From positions 113,351 to 177,350 of the forward strand of contig NZ_JADQTO010000021.1 in assembly GCF_015704865.1 (NCBI RefSeq): a stretch of DNA of 64,000 nucleotides, given 5' to 3'. The notes beneath the pieces were generated by a model. It did no database searches and had not been told where the DNA came from. It saw only the letters and a list, made by a program, of their open reading frames with translations. Made by a program: the position numbers and the translations under genes. How positions within the stretch are numbered: the first letter of the stretch is position 1; each line of letters starts with the position of its first letter. The DNA comes from Actinoplanes aureus. Its GTDB lineage: Bacteria; Actinomycetota; Actinomycetes; Mycobacteriales; Micromonosporaceae. This document shows positions 8,507 to 16,490 of this stretch, piece by piece.

Positions 8507-9381
8507 TGGCCGACACCGCCACGCTGCGCGCCCGCAACGCCGACTTCTGGACCCGGACGGCACCGGGATGGATCAACCAGGCCGACCGGCACGACGAGAT
8601 CGGCCGGCCGCTGGGCGCCGTGGCACTCGACCGGCTGCGACCACAACCCGGCGAACGGGTACTGGACGTCGGCTGCGGATGCGGCGGCACGACCGCCGAG
8701 ATCGCCCGGGCCGTCGCCCCGCTGGGCAGCGCGATCGGTCTCGACCTCGCCGAGGCGATGGTCGCCACCGCCCGGACCCGGTTCACCACGCCCGACGGCG
8801 CCGGACCGCGGTTCGTCGCCGGCGACATCGAGACGCTCGATGCCGTACCCGGATCACCGTTCGACGCCGTCTACTCCCGGATGACGTTGATGCTGCTCGC
8901 CGATCCGATCGCCGGCCTGACCACGATCCGCCGATCGATGCGGCCCGGCGGCCGGCTGGCCGCAACGGTGTTCCGCGACGGCCGGGCGAACCCGTGGCTG
9001 CCGTCAGCGATGCTCGGCGCGTCGGCACACCTGGGACCGCTGCCACCGCTACCGATCGGCGACGAGCCGGGACCCTTCGCCTTCGCCGACCCCGCCCGGG
9101 TCACCCGCCTGCTCACCGCCGCCGGCCTCACCGACATCGCCATCCACCCCCACGACGTCACACTCGACGCCCCGGACGACCCGGAAGCGGTCACCGAATG
9201 GCTCATCGAGATCGGTCCCGCCGGCGCGGCCTACCGAGACGCCGAGCCCACCACCCAGGGCCGCGCCCGAGCCGGAGCGGCACGCCTGCTCGAACGATTC
9301 CGCACCGCCGGCACCGGCTACCGCCTGCCGGCCGGACTCTGGTTGATCACCGCCCGCTCAGACAGGACCAGCACCCCATGA
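8506..9381 (+). CDS. Class I SAM-dependent methyltransferase
   Basis: The 291-residue protein has the SAM-binding motif I VLDVGCGCGGTTAEIA near residue 50. Motif II (IGLDLAEAMV) and the later segments FDAVYSRMTLMLLADP and SMRPGGRLAATVF are the usual order for Methyltransf_11/25 enzymes. The N-terminus (NADFWTRTAPGWINQADRHDEI) resembles ubiquinone/menaquinone-type or small-molecule methyltransferases. It is coupled at both ends by ATGA overlaps, to the ABM-like gene and to the lipoprotein. The substrate is unknown. Confidence 0.88.
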   Translation: MADTATLRARNADFWTRTAPGWINQADRHDEIGRPLGAVALDRLRPQPGERVLDVGCGCGGTTAEIARAVAPLGSAIGLDLAEAMVATARTRFTTPDGAGPRFVAGDIETLDAVPGSPFDAVYSRMTLMLLADPIAGLTTIRRSMRPGGRLAATVFRDGRANPWLPSAMLGASAHLGPLPPLPIGDEPGPFAFADPARVTRLLTAAGLTDIAIHPHDVTLDAPDDPEAVTEWLIEIGPAGAAYRDAEPTTQGRARAGAARLLERFRTAGTGYRLPAGLWLITARSDRTSTP

Positions 9382-9743
9382 CCCCTCACCGGCGCCTCGC
9401 AGCGTTCCTCACCCTGATCATCGGCACCACCGCGTTGTACGGCTGCTCCTCAATCGACACCGACACCGCCACCGACCCGCCGCCCGCCGCACCGCCGGCG
9501 GACGGCGGGTATTCGGCGAAGGACGTCTGCGCCTACCTGAAGGGCGAGATCCCGGCGCTGAAGGAGATCGGCAGCCCGGTCGGGCGGCACGCCAACCTGG
9601 CCGGCAACCTGGCCACCTTCTTCGAATCCCACGGCAAGCCGGAAACCGGCGCCGCACTGGACGCGGCGACCAAGGCGGAATGCCCGGCCGTGCGCACCGA
9701 GGTGCTTACGTTGATCGACGTAGACAGCTTCAGCTCGTTCTAA
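9378..9743 (+). CDS. Small secreted lipoprotein, unknown function
   Basis: The ATG at 9378 overlaps the methyltransferase stop. The 121-residue product starts with MTPHRRLAAFLTLIIG and has a lipobox LYGC with the lipidated Cys at residue 23, followed by an acidic/Pro linker. The mature part contains two Cys (YSAKDVCAYL and TKAECPAV) that could form a disulfide, and helical segments. I do not recognise a named family. It belongs to the same operon as the methyltransferase. Surface exposure is predicted from the lipobox. Confidence 0.78.
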   Translation: MTPHRRLAAFLTLIIGTTALYGCSSIDTDTATDPPPAAPPADGGYSAKDVCAYLKGEIPALKEIGSPVGRHANLAGNLATFFESHGKPETGAALDAATKAECPAVRTEVLTLIDVDSFSSF

Positions 9744-9770
9744 CCAGACCGTCGGTTTCTGCCGGTCCAG

Positions 9771-9880
9771 CTTCTTCGGGGTACGCGTAGCCGGCGTCCC
9801 GCCGAAGCCGACCCCGTTCCCGCTCTCCCGGCGCAAGCCCGGCCTTTCCCCACCGCCCCAAGGCGACCGCCGGGAAACAG
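9771..9880 (-). repeat. Dispersed palindromic repeat, copy A
   Basis: On the minus strand this reads GTTTCCCGGCGGTCGCCTTG, then the block GCGCCGGGAGAGCGG, then TCGGCTTCGGCGGGACGCC and GTACCCCGAAG. Copy B at 10131-10240 lies in the opposite orientation and matches it over about 105 bp with roughly 85-90 % identity by eye. Internal TCCCGGCG and CGCCGGGA arms could fold back. No coding signal is seen in it. Confidence 0.7.
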
Positions 9881-10130
9881 CACCACCTGACGGTTACGGC
9901 GGGGCGAATCGCGGCCCACCCCTGCGGCGGCCCGTCGCCCATCACCCGCGGCGCCCAGCCCCTCAGACCCCCAGCAGGCACCCCGGCCGCTGGCAAGCGG
10001 GCTTCCGTAGTCAGGGTCCCCAAGCGGTGATCTTGCTTGGCCCACGCTCGATGCGGTCTCAACGGCCGCCAGACAGCAACCACGTTGGGCCGTACCCGCG
10101 CCCGGTCCGTCCGCAGCGCGACGGACTGGT

Positions 10131-10240
10131 CTTTCCCGGCGGTCGCGCTGGGGCGGTGAGGGGAAGCCGGAGCTCGCGCCGGGAGAGCGGGGGCGGGGTC
10201 GGCTTCGGCGGGACGCCGGTCACGCGTACCTCGAAGGAGC
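10131..10240 (+). repeat. Dispersed palindromic repeat, copy B
   Basis: It reads CTTTCCCGGCGGTCGCGCTG, then CGCGCCGGGAGAGCGG, TCGGCTTCGGCGGGACGCC and GTACCTCGAAG on the plus strand. It is the inverted partner of copy A and is related to copy C at 18088-18160. Confidence 0.7.
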
Positions 10241-10345
10241 GGGACCAAAAGCACACCTCGACCTCGAATTCCGCATAGCGCCGACGGCGCGTGCGCGACG
10301 AATCGGGTACCTGTAGATGAAAGACGAGCGAAGGAGATGCTGATC

Positions 10346-11023
10346 ATGGCGCTGCCACCTGTTGTCGATCATGCGACCTGGCGCAAGGAGCTGGACGAGC
10401 TGCGCGTCCGCGAGAAGGCGGCCACCAGGGAACTGGACGCGATCGCCGCGCAGCGGCGGAGGTTGCCCATGGTGCGCATGCCTGAGTACACCCTGGTCGG
10501 GGCCGAGGGACCGGTTCGGCTCGTGGACATCTTCGACGGTCGATCGCAGTTGATCGTCTACAACCACATGTGGGAACCGGGCGCCGAGTGGCAGTGCGGT
10601 GGGTGCACCAGCCTCACCTCGTCATTCACCCGGCTGGGGTTCCTCGACAACTACGACGCACGATTCGTGATCGTGACTCAGGGCCGGATCGAGGAAGCCC
10701 TCGCCTACGCCGAACGCGTCGGCAACACGATGACGTGGTACTCCACCGCGGACAGCCCGTTCGGGGCCGACGTCGACGCGCCTGCCGGCGGCGGGTTCGC
10801 GATGAACGTCTTCCTGCGCGACGGCGAGACCGTCTATCGCACCTGGCACACCACCGGTCGCGGTGTCGAACAGCTCACGTACACGTTCGCTCTGGTCGAT
10901 GTGTTGCCGTTCGGGCGGCAGGAGGAGTGGCAGGACTCCCCGGAGGGCTGGCCGCAGCGACCGACCTACAGCGGCTGGCTCGACTCGCCCGATGTCGCCC
11001 GGCTGTACGGTCCCGCGTCCTGA
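10346..11023 (+). CDS. DUF899 family thioredoxin-like protein
   Basis: The 225-residue protein matches the DUF899 pattern: VDHATWRKELDELRVREKA at the N-terminus, LPMVRMPEYTLVG, a strand-loop IVYNHMWEPGAEWQCGGCTS with a CxxC pair in the thioredoxin-like position, and WYSTADSPFGAD. Members are annotated as thioredoxin-like and their role is unproven. An ATG at 10337 directly abuts AAGGAG (10331-10336) and is too close, so the ATG at 10346 is the likely start. It is monocistronic and ends at a strong hairpin shared with the convergent lectin gene. Confidence 0.85.
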   Translation: MALPPVVDHATWRKELDELRVREKAATRELDAIAAQRRRLPMVRMPEYTLVGAEGPVRLVDIFDGRSQLIVYNHMWEPGAEWQCGGCTSLTSSFTRLGFLDNYDARFVIVTQGRIEEALAYAERVGNTMTWYSTADSPFGADVDAPAGGGFAMNVFLRDGETVYRTWHTTGRGVEQLTYTFALVDVLPFGRQEEWQDSPEGWPQRPTYSGWLDSPDVARLYGPAS

Positions 11024-11030
11024 ACCGGCA

Positions 11031-11061
11031 CGCGGCAGCAGGTCATCGACCTGCTGCCGCG
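11031..11061. terminator. Bidirectional terminator hairpin
   Basis: CGCGGCAGCAGGTC (11031-11044) and GACCTGCTGCCGCG (11048-11061) form a perfect 14-bp stem with a 3-base loop. It lies between the convergent ends of the DUF899 gene (11023) and the lectin gene (11077). No T-tract follows, which is usual for actinomycete terminators. Confidence 0.8.
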
Positions 11062-11076
11062 GACGATCCTGGTGGA

Positions 11077-11607
11077 TCAGAACGGGTACCAGGTGAGGTG
11101 CTGGTTGCCGCTGCTGTTGACGCAGGACCACAGCTGCGGCTGCTGCCCGTCGGCCAGCGAGCTGTGCGGCATGTCGATGCAGACCTGCCGGCCGTAGCCC
11201 GTCATCTGGTACCAGTCCGGCGGGCCGCCGTGCATCTTGTAACCCTTCCAGACCATGCTCGTGCCGCAGTTCCACAGATAGACTCTGCCGCCGTTGTTGC
11301 CGTCACCGTTGAGGCAGTAGTTGGTGTTCCACTTCCTGATCTGTGCGTGGCCGTCGTCGCTGGTCCACTCGAAGACCCACTGCTGGTGATTGCGGTTCGT
11401 GGAGCTCGGCGAGGCGCAGGTCCACTGCTGGACCTTGGCGCCGTCGACCGCCTTGTTCTGATAGAGGTCGAGGCACTTGCCGGAGTGCTCGAACTTGATC
11501 TGGTACGGGCCGGAGTAGGCCAGGGCGGGCGAGGCCGGCGCCAGTACGACGCCGAGAATCGTGGCCATCACCGCCGCGAACATGCTGATCGTTCGAGATC
11601 TGGACAT
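11077..11607 (-). CDS. Secreted ricin-type beta-trefoil lectin protein
   Basis: The 176-residue product has a signal peptide (MSRSRTISMFAAVMATILGV, cut after SPALA) and a single beta-trefoil domain. The repeats show KCLDLY/QQW (residues 44-75), YCLNGDG/VYLWNC (103-120) and VCIDMP/LWSCVN (150-165). These are the Q-x-W/CLD signatures of ricin-B/CBM13 carbohydrate-binding modules. It has no catalytic domain, so it is a stand-alone secreted lectin. A GGAGAA-type site precedes the ATG. It sits downstream of a beheaded FG-GAP gene on the same strand. Confidence 0.85.
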   Translation of the reverse strand: MSRSRTISMFAAVMATILGVVLAPASPALAYSGPYQIKFEHSGKCLDLYQNKAVDGAKVQQWTCASPSSTNRNHQQWVFEWTSDDGHAQIRKWNTNYCLNGDGNNGGRVYLWNCGTSMVWKGYKMHGGPPDWYQMTGYGRQVCIDMPHSSLADGQQPQLWSCVNSSGNQHLTWYPF

Positions 11608-11638
11608 CAGGTTTTCTCCATTCTCGGTGTGAATTCCG

Positions 11639-12229
11639 TCAGATCAGGTCCATCGACGCCCAGCCGGACCGGCCGAGCTCGCGGCCCTGGGAGTAGTCGC
11701 CGAAGCCCGAGTTGCGCCAGGTGTACAGCGCGTATTCGCCGTTGCCGAGTGGGAGCCGCCCCATCAGGTCGCCGATGCCGTCCTCGTTGAGGTCGGTGAG
11801 CCCGGTCAGATCCTCGAAGGCGGACCAGCCGCACTCGAACGAGGCGCCGGTGCCGAAGCCGCCCCGGCCGTCGCCGTACCAGTGGTACAGGCATCCCGTG
11901 TCCCGCCTGATGCCCACCAGGTCCGGCTTGCCGTCGCGGTTGATGTCACCGGCCGCGGTGATGTCGCGGTACCGGTGCCAGTCGCCACAGTTGATCACCG
12001 CCGCCGGAGCGAATCCGCCCTGGCCGTTGCCCGCCCAGCGCCACAGGCACGGGTCGGTCTTGGACAGGTCGAGGGCGACGAGGTCGGCGTTGCCGTCCCC
12101 GGTGATGTCGCCCGGTCCGATCAGTTCGCTGTAGAGCTCCCAGCCGCAGCCCACCTGGGCACCGGCGCCGAAGCCGCCCTGGCCGTCACCCCACCAGCGC
12201 CGTAGGCAACCTCGGCCGGCAACGAACGG
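11639..12229 (-). pseudogene. 5'-truncated FG-GAP/VCBS repeat protein remnant
   Basis: The frame encodes FG-GAP-like repeats with calcium-binding DxNxDGxxD loops: DITGDGNADLVALD, DINRDGKPDLVGIR and DLNEDGIGDLMG, each followed by a WxGxGxGGF-like segment. A start exists only as a GTG at 12154, yet the same repeat pattern continues upstream in frame (RRWWGDGQGGFGAGAQ) to an in-frame stop at 12230-12232. There is no start codon with a ribosome binding site and no signal peptide. The gene has therefore lost its 5' end. Intact relatives are secreted and several hundred residues long. Confidence 0.7.
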
Positions 12230-12262
12230 TCAACATCCACCATGGGCGCGGTCCGGGACAAC

Positions 12263-12320
12263 ACCTTTCAGGCAGGGCTTAATGGAGGCTCCGTGCCCCT
12301 ACCTTTCAGCGCTGGCTTAA
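12263..12320. repeat. Pair of 20-bp direct repeats upstream of a secreted-protein gene
   Basis: ACCTTTCAGGCAGGGCTTAA (12263-12282) recurs, slightly altered, as ACCTTTCAGCGCTGGCTTAA (12301-12320). The start-to-start distance is 38 bp. The repeats lie 66 bp before the ATG at 12386 and may be regulator binding sites or a local duplication. Confidence 0.4.
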
Positions 12321-12385
12321 CAGTGTGGTGGGCCGCCGTCCGCGCTACCGACCATGAGTTCCTCACTCGCACGAAAGGAGAAGCG

Positions 12386-12820
12386 ATGGGATGGCGCAGG
12401 TACACCGCGATGGCCGCGACCACCGTGGCAGTGGTGGCGGCGACGCTCGCACCGGCCGAGGCGGCGATGGCGGTCAGCTGTGGCATCGTCTGTGACGGCG
12501 TTGACCCGAACCAGGCACGCTACGAGAACGCCGATGGCGCCATGGTGCGCTGCGGCGGCTTCAAGACCATTTATCGCAAGGATCTCGGGCTCGGCGGAGT
12601 CATCGAGCTGCGGTACAGCACCCAGTGCCGGATGGCCTGGGGACGCGGCCCGAGCGGTGTCGGCTTCTCGATCGAGGGCTGGAACAGCACCGGGACAGCG
12701 ATGCGGGTCCGCTATCCCAAACCCGAGATGGGTACGTACACGCCGGCGGTCAACGACGCCGGTCTGAAGGCGCGCGTCTGCCTGTTCGACCCGCCCAACG
12801 CCTGCACCGACATGTGGTGA
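12386..12820 (+). CDS. Secreted DUF2690-like protein
   Basis: The ATG at 12386 follows AAAGGAG (12374-12380), giving 144 residues. A signal peptide (MGWRRYTAMAATTVAVVAAT, cut near AEAAMA) precedes a mature domain with CGIVCDGVDP, then RCGGFKT, then GGVIELRYSTQCRMAWGR. This order (C-x-G-x-DP, a Thr, then ELRYS-x-C-x-x-W) is the DUF2690 signature, a family of small secreted actinobacterial proteins of unknown function. Four or more Cys suggest disulfides. Neighbours give no functional clue. Confidence 0.75.
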   Translation: MGWRRYTAMAATTVAVVAATLAPAEAAMAVSCGIVCDGVDPNQARYENADGAMVRCGGFKTIYRKDLGLGGVIELRYSTQCRMAWGRGPSGVGFSIEGWNSTGTAMRVRYPKPEMGTYTPAVNDAGLKARVCLFDPPNACTDMW

Positions 12821-13034
12821 GCCGCGATCGCGGCCAGCGGTCAAGCTGGCCCAAGAGAATCCGGGCGGATCAGGTTCGCCGACCGGGCCGGCCGATTCGT
12901 TCCGGTTGTGGAGGTGGCCGCGGCGACGACGGGGGCGCGGCCACCCGAGCAGACCGGATCCACCAGTCACCGATGAGTTCGACCGGCACGCCGAGTCAGC
13001 CATAGCACAACGAACCTATGGAAAGGTCAATCCG

Positions 13035-13838
13035 ATGACCGAGCTGACCGCGGAACACGCCCGGCGAGCGATCGTCGAACACACTCGACGTCTGGCGGAA
13101 TCAGCCGCCGCGGCCGGGCCTGACGCCGCCGTGCCGACGACCCCGGGGTGGACCATGACTGACCTGGTCGCGCACGTGGGCCAGACCCAGCATTGGGTCG
13201 CGGAAATCATCGAGCGGCGTATCACCGACCCCACACAGCTGCCCACGGAGATGGCAGTGCTCCCCGCCGACCCCAACGAGTGGCAGGCGTGGCTGTCGGG
13301 GTCCGCGCAGCGGGTCGCGAACGCGTGCTCGGATGACGCGCTCGACGCGCCGGTGTTCAATGCCGCGGCCGACGAGCGGTCCGGGACGCGATTCTGGATG
13401 TCCAGCGTCCTCAACGAGACGGTCGTCCACGGCTTCGACGCGGCCAACGCGGCGGGCCGGCCGGCCGACATCGACGCCGGCATCGCGGCCGCGCTCATCA
13501 GCAACCACTTCGCGATGCTCACCTCCCCCACGTGGGAGATGCTGCGGTCCGAGTCCGCCCACGCCATCCGGGGCACCGGGCAGACCCTGCAATGGCTGGC
13601 CACCGACACCGCGCACGACGCCGGCGCTTGGCTCGTCGAACGGCGGGCTGACGGGGCGACGTGGCAGGCCGGAAGCCAGCAGGCCGATGTGACGGTGAGC
13701 GGCCCGGCACAATCACTGCTGCTGATCTTGACCCGGCGACTCCCTCTCACCGATCGCGAAGCCACCGGCATCAGCGTCGACGGCGACACCGACCTCGTCC
13801 AGCATTGGCTCGACAACACCGCCCATGTCAGCGACTGA
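13035..13838 (+). CDS. Maleylpyruvate isomerase family mycothiol-dependent enzyme
   Basis: The ATG at 13035 gives 267 residues. The N-terminal DinB/MDMPI helical bundle shows TTPGWTMTDLVAHVGQTQHWVAEII, where the His of the HVG motif is a metal ligand in this family. VVHGFDAANAAGRPADID (about 135-155) supplies a further His. The C-terminal part (WLVERRADGATW, then QQADVTVSGPAQSLLLILTRRLP) is the SCP2-like lid typical of TIGR03083 proteins. Members use mycothiol as a cofactor or substrate, consistent with an actinobacterium. The exact reaction is unknown. A similar gene lies at 60825. Confidence 0.85.
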   Translation: MTELTAEHARRAIVEHTRRLAESAAAAGPDAAVPTTPGWTMTDLVAHVGQTQHWVAEIIERRITDPTQLPTEMAVLPADPNEWQAWLSGSAQRVANACSDDALDAPVFNAAADERSGTRFWMSSVLNETVVHGFDAANAAGRPADIDAGIAAALISNHFAMLTSPTWEMLRSESAHAIRGTGQTLQWLATDTAHDAGAWLVERRADGATWQAGSQQADVTVSGPAQSLLLILTRRLPLTDREATGISVDGDTDLVQHWLDNTAHVSD

Positions 13839-14395
13839 CCGAACCGAAAGGTTACTACGATCCCCCTACCGGGTCCGGCCCAGGAACGCCGAGCCGTGAT
13901 GCGCAGCGCTTCGCTCGCTTCATCAAGGTTTCAGTCCCGCGCATCCCCTACTTGACTCCCGATTCGGCCAAACGCTCGAGATAACGCTCGCGCCGAACGC
14001 CGAGGACAAGATCTACGACGCGATCTATGCCGCTGCGGAGGCTCTCCTCGAAGGTGCGAGATCAACCGCGAGCTCAGGGAGTATCTGAAATCCGAAGCGG
14101 GACCGCCAACGGATCGGGCGTCGTCCGCCCGCGCCTCCGCATGACCGCTCAAGGTCACTTTGACGCGGCCAGACTACTCAGAATACGGGGACGTCGTCGC
14201 GCAGCAGGCGGCCCTCCGGCAGGGTCAAAGTTAGAGTGCGAAGCGTTCACGGTGGACGGCCGGCCCGGTGCAAGCAGTCGTCATAGCGACAGATCAGCGC
14301 CGCCTTCCCGCGCGGCGGCGAGGATGACAGCGATCGGCATACGCGGGGGCGGCTACTTGCCGCCCGGCGTCCGCATGCCTGCGAGGAGCAGCCGC
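13839..14395. other. Intergenic stretch upstream of the unknown two-gene system
   Basis: Apart from the frameshifted fragment at 13921-14130, no gene is supported here. The open frame that continues upstream from the 14396 gene is low-complexity, Arg/Gly/Ser-rich translation without a ribosome binding site. The promoter for the pair should lie in the last 250 bases; no clear -35/-10 could be picked. Confidence 0.5.
13921..14130 (+). pseudogene. Frameshifted remnant of a small unknown gene
   Basis: One frame from 13921 has no start codon and reads LDSRFGQTLEITLAPNAEDK then IYDAIYAAAEALLEG. About base 14055 a plausible continuation (CEINRELREYLKSEAGPP) switches to another frame, which ends near 14130. 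The composition is protein-like, alternating and amphipathic, unlike the surrounding noncoding DNA. I do not recognise the family. It may be an upstream partner of the 14396-18026 pair that has decayed. Confidence 0.35.
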
Positions 14396-16489
14396 ATGAC
14401 CGTCAACCTCCGGAGGACCCCCACGGTCGCCGAGCGGTCGGCGGACGGCCCGCTGGACCATCTGCGAACCTTGATCCAGGCGCTCCCGGTCCCCACCGCG
14501 CCGCTGACATTTCCCAGCCGGGAGGCGGCGCTCGGGTTGGCCCTGATGGACCTGTCCTTCCGGCTCGATCATCTGCCGCGCCTCTCCGAGCACCTGACCC
14601 TGATGGACCGCGGCCACATGAGCCGGTCGATCAGCGTCGATGTGGATCTTGCCTTCATCTCGGGACGGTTGCGCGACACGCTCATGGTGCCGGGCGAAGC
14701 AGCACCGGGCGGCGGTGCGTCGCTGTGGGTGCCGGTTTCCCGGTACAGCCGCCGGGACCTGGCGCCCGTGGTCATCCGGGACTCGAGCGGCGACGTGGTG
14801 CCGCGGCTCTCGCATCGCGATGCCAACCGGGTCACCGCCGCCGCGTTCGTCATGTTGCTGTCCATGCTGATCAACGCCCACCGGGAGGTCGCCGCCCCGA
14901 CCAGCCCGATTCACCAGCTGCGCCACACCCATCAGCGGTCGCGCTGGCTGATCGAGGCGGCGATCACTGAGCTGATCACGGTCGGTTCGCCGGTGGGACA
15001 GCGGTTGCACACACCGCTCGATCACGCCGTGCTGCCCGCGCCGGGTGCGCGCGACGGAGGGCGTACGGGTGACTCCCGATCAATGCGCGATCTCGCGCTG
15101 TCGGGCCTGGACGTGCTGTTCCCGGCGGCGGGTGGTGATCATCTGATGGTGCCGTTCGCCCGGCTGCTGCAACTGGCAACCCGGCAGTACATGCTGGTCG
15201 CGCAGCTCGGCCTGGACCGGCCCCGCCGATTCCTGACATGGGAGGCGCCGCTGCTTCCGGCGCAGCATCGTCCGGCACCGCTGCAGACGCTGGCGAAGAA
15301 CGTGTTGCCGTTGAACCGGGAGTTCGTCGTGGAGTACGAGACGGAGATCCCGCGATCGGTCAAGGCGTATCACCTGACCCTGGAGGTCCGGCAGGAGATC
15401 AGCGTCCGGCGGTTCCTGATGTCCAGCAACGTCGACGAGGAGTTCGTCGAGGTGCTCGCTCAGGATCTGGAGTCGGTGGCCCGGCGCGCGCAGCGGCTCG
15501 GCAGACACCACAAGCTGCTCGAGCTGGAGATGCAGGGAATCGCGTCGAGGCTGGCCGAGCTCGGCCGGCGGCGGCTGGTCGACCTGGCGAGTTACGAGGC
15601 CTATCTGGCCCGGCTGCCGATTCCGGTCGGCCCGGAGTCGGCGCCCCCGCCCCGCAGGCTGACCGTCGATGAGGTCATCGCGGCGTTGTCCGCGGGCGAC
15701 TGCTCACTCGACGTGCTGTCGGCGTTCTGTGCGCACTACGCCGCGGATGGACTGCAGCACCTGGCCCGGAGCGGACTCGCCGGGCCGGCACTGCTGAACA
15801 TCGCCAACGGGCTGCGTGCCGCGCAGGTCGGCCGGGACGTCACCACGGACAACGATCCCCGCGAACACGGCGCCCACGCGCATTGGCGCCGGCCCTCGGT
15901 GGATCTCAGCCCACAGTCCACCGAACCGGTCCGCGCTGTCGCCTACATGGCCCTCGCCGACGAGGCGCCGGCGCTGATCGAGAGCATCACCCGGATGGTG
16001 TCCGGCCTGACCCTGATGGTGCTGGGGATCGGGACGCTCCTGTCCGGCGGGATCGCGTGGCTGTACTCCTCGGAGGTGTCCGAGGGCTTCGCCCCCGAGC
16101 AGGCGGATGCCGTCGTCGCGGTGCTGCTGTTGGTGCCCGGGTTGCTCCTGGCGCGGCTCGCCCTGCCCAGCACCAGGTCCGTGCTGGGCCAGCTGCACAA
16201 GTTCCAGAGGACGCTCGCCGCCGCCTCGGTCGTGGTGACCACGGCACTGGCGATCGCGGTCGGCACGGTGCGCTCGGACGTCGAGATGGCCAGGCTGTTC
16301 CAGCTGGCGCTCGCCGTACTGATAGTGATCCTGTTCTGTTGTCTGTGCGAGTTCTATGCCCGGCGGGTCCACCGCAGCAGCTCGGTGCCGCGGTCCGCGC
16401 GAGTGCCCCGCTGGCTCCGCGACGCCCGCCGGGCCACCCGGCGCACCGTCGAGCCCGACGACTTCTTCGACGCACGTGATGAGGTGTGA
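14396..16489 (+). CDS. Large membrane protein of unknown function, four C-terminal TM helices
   Basis: The ATG at 14396 has GAGGAG at 14383-14388, giving 697 residues. Residues 1-530 are soluble and mostly helical, with conserved-looking blocks LSHRDANRV, SPIHQLRHTHQRSRWLIE and EVRQEISVRRFLMSSNVDE. About 540-640 form four hydrophobic helices (MVSGLTLMVLGIGTLLSG, AVVAVLLLVPGLLLARLAL, LAAASVVVTTALAIAVGTV, LFQLALAVLIVILFCCLC). A short basic tail ends the protein. The next gene starts at its stop, so the two form one unit. I cannot assign a family. The soluble-sensor plus 4-TM layout recalls membrane effectors of conflict systems, but this is only an analogy. Confidence 0.7.
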   Translation: MTVNLRRTPTVAERSADGPLDHLRTLIQALPVPTAPLTFPSREAALGLALMDLSFRLDHLPRLSEHLTLMDRGHMSRSISVDVDLAFISGRLRDTLMVPGEAAPGGGASLWVPVSRYSRRDLAPVVIRDSSGDVVPRLSHRDANRVTAAAFVMLLSMLINAHREVAAPTSPIHQLRHTHQRSRWLIEAAITELITVGSPVGQRLHTPLDHAVLPAPGARDGGRTGDSRSMRDLALSGLDVLFPAAGGDHLMVPFARLLQLATRQYMLVAQLGLDRPRRFLTWEAPLLPAQHRPAPLQTLAKNVLPLNREFVVEYETEIPRSVKAYHLTLEVRQEISVRRFLMSSNVDEEFVEVLAQDLESVARRAQRLGRHHKLLELEMQGIASRLAELGRRRLVDLASYEAYLARLPIPVGPESAPPPRRLTVDEVIAALSAGDCSLDVLSAFCAHYAADGLQHLARSGLAGPALLNIANGLRAAQVGRDVTTDNDPREHGAHAHWRRPSVDLSPQSTEPVRAVAYMALADEAPALIESITRMVSGLTLMVLGIGTLLSGGIAWLYSSEVSEGFAPEQADAVVAVLLLVPGLLLARLALPSTRSVLGQLHKFQRTLAAASVVVTTALAIAVGTVRSDVEMARLFQLALAVLIVILFCCLCEFYARRVHRSSSVPRSARVPRWLRDARRATRRTVEPDDFFDARDEV

Positions 16490-16490
16490 G

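Larger units (their letters stand above)
9744..10345. other. 600-bp intergenic region with inverted repeat pair
   Basis: No credible gene is present between the lipoprotein and the DUF899 gene. The open frames here follow GC bias only and lack ribosome binding sites. The stretch holds repeat copies A and B in opposite orientation, about 250 bp apart, flanking GC-rich sequence with no recognisable features. The last 40 bases must carry the promoter for the DUF899 gene. Confidence 0.6.

Noticed and set aside
8151..9743. 530-codon open frame ending in the lipoprotein
   Set aside because: Only codons from ATG 9378 are protein-like (signal and lipobox). The upstream part shadows the ABM-like and methyltransferase genes.
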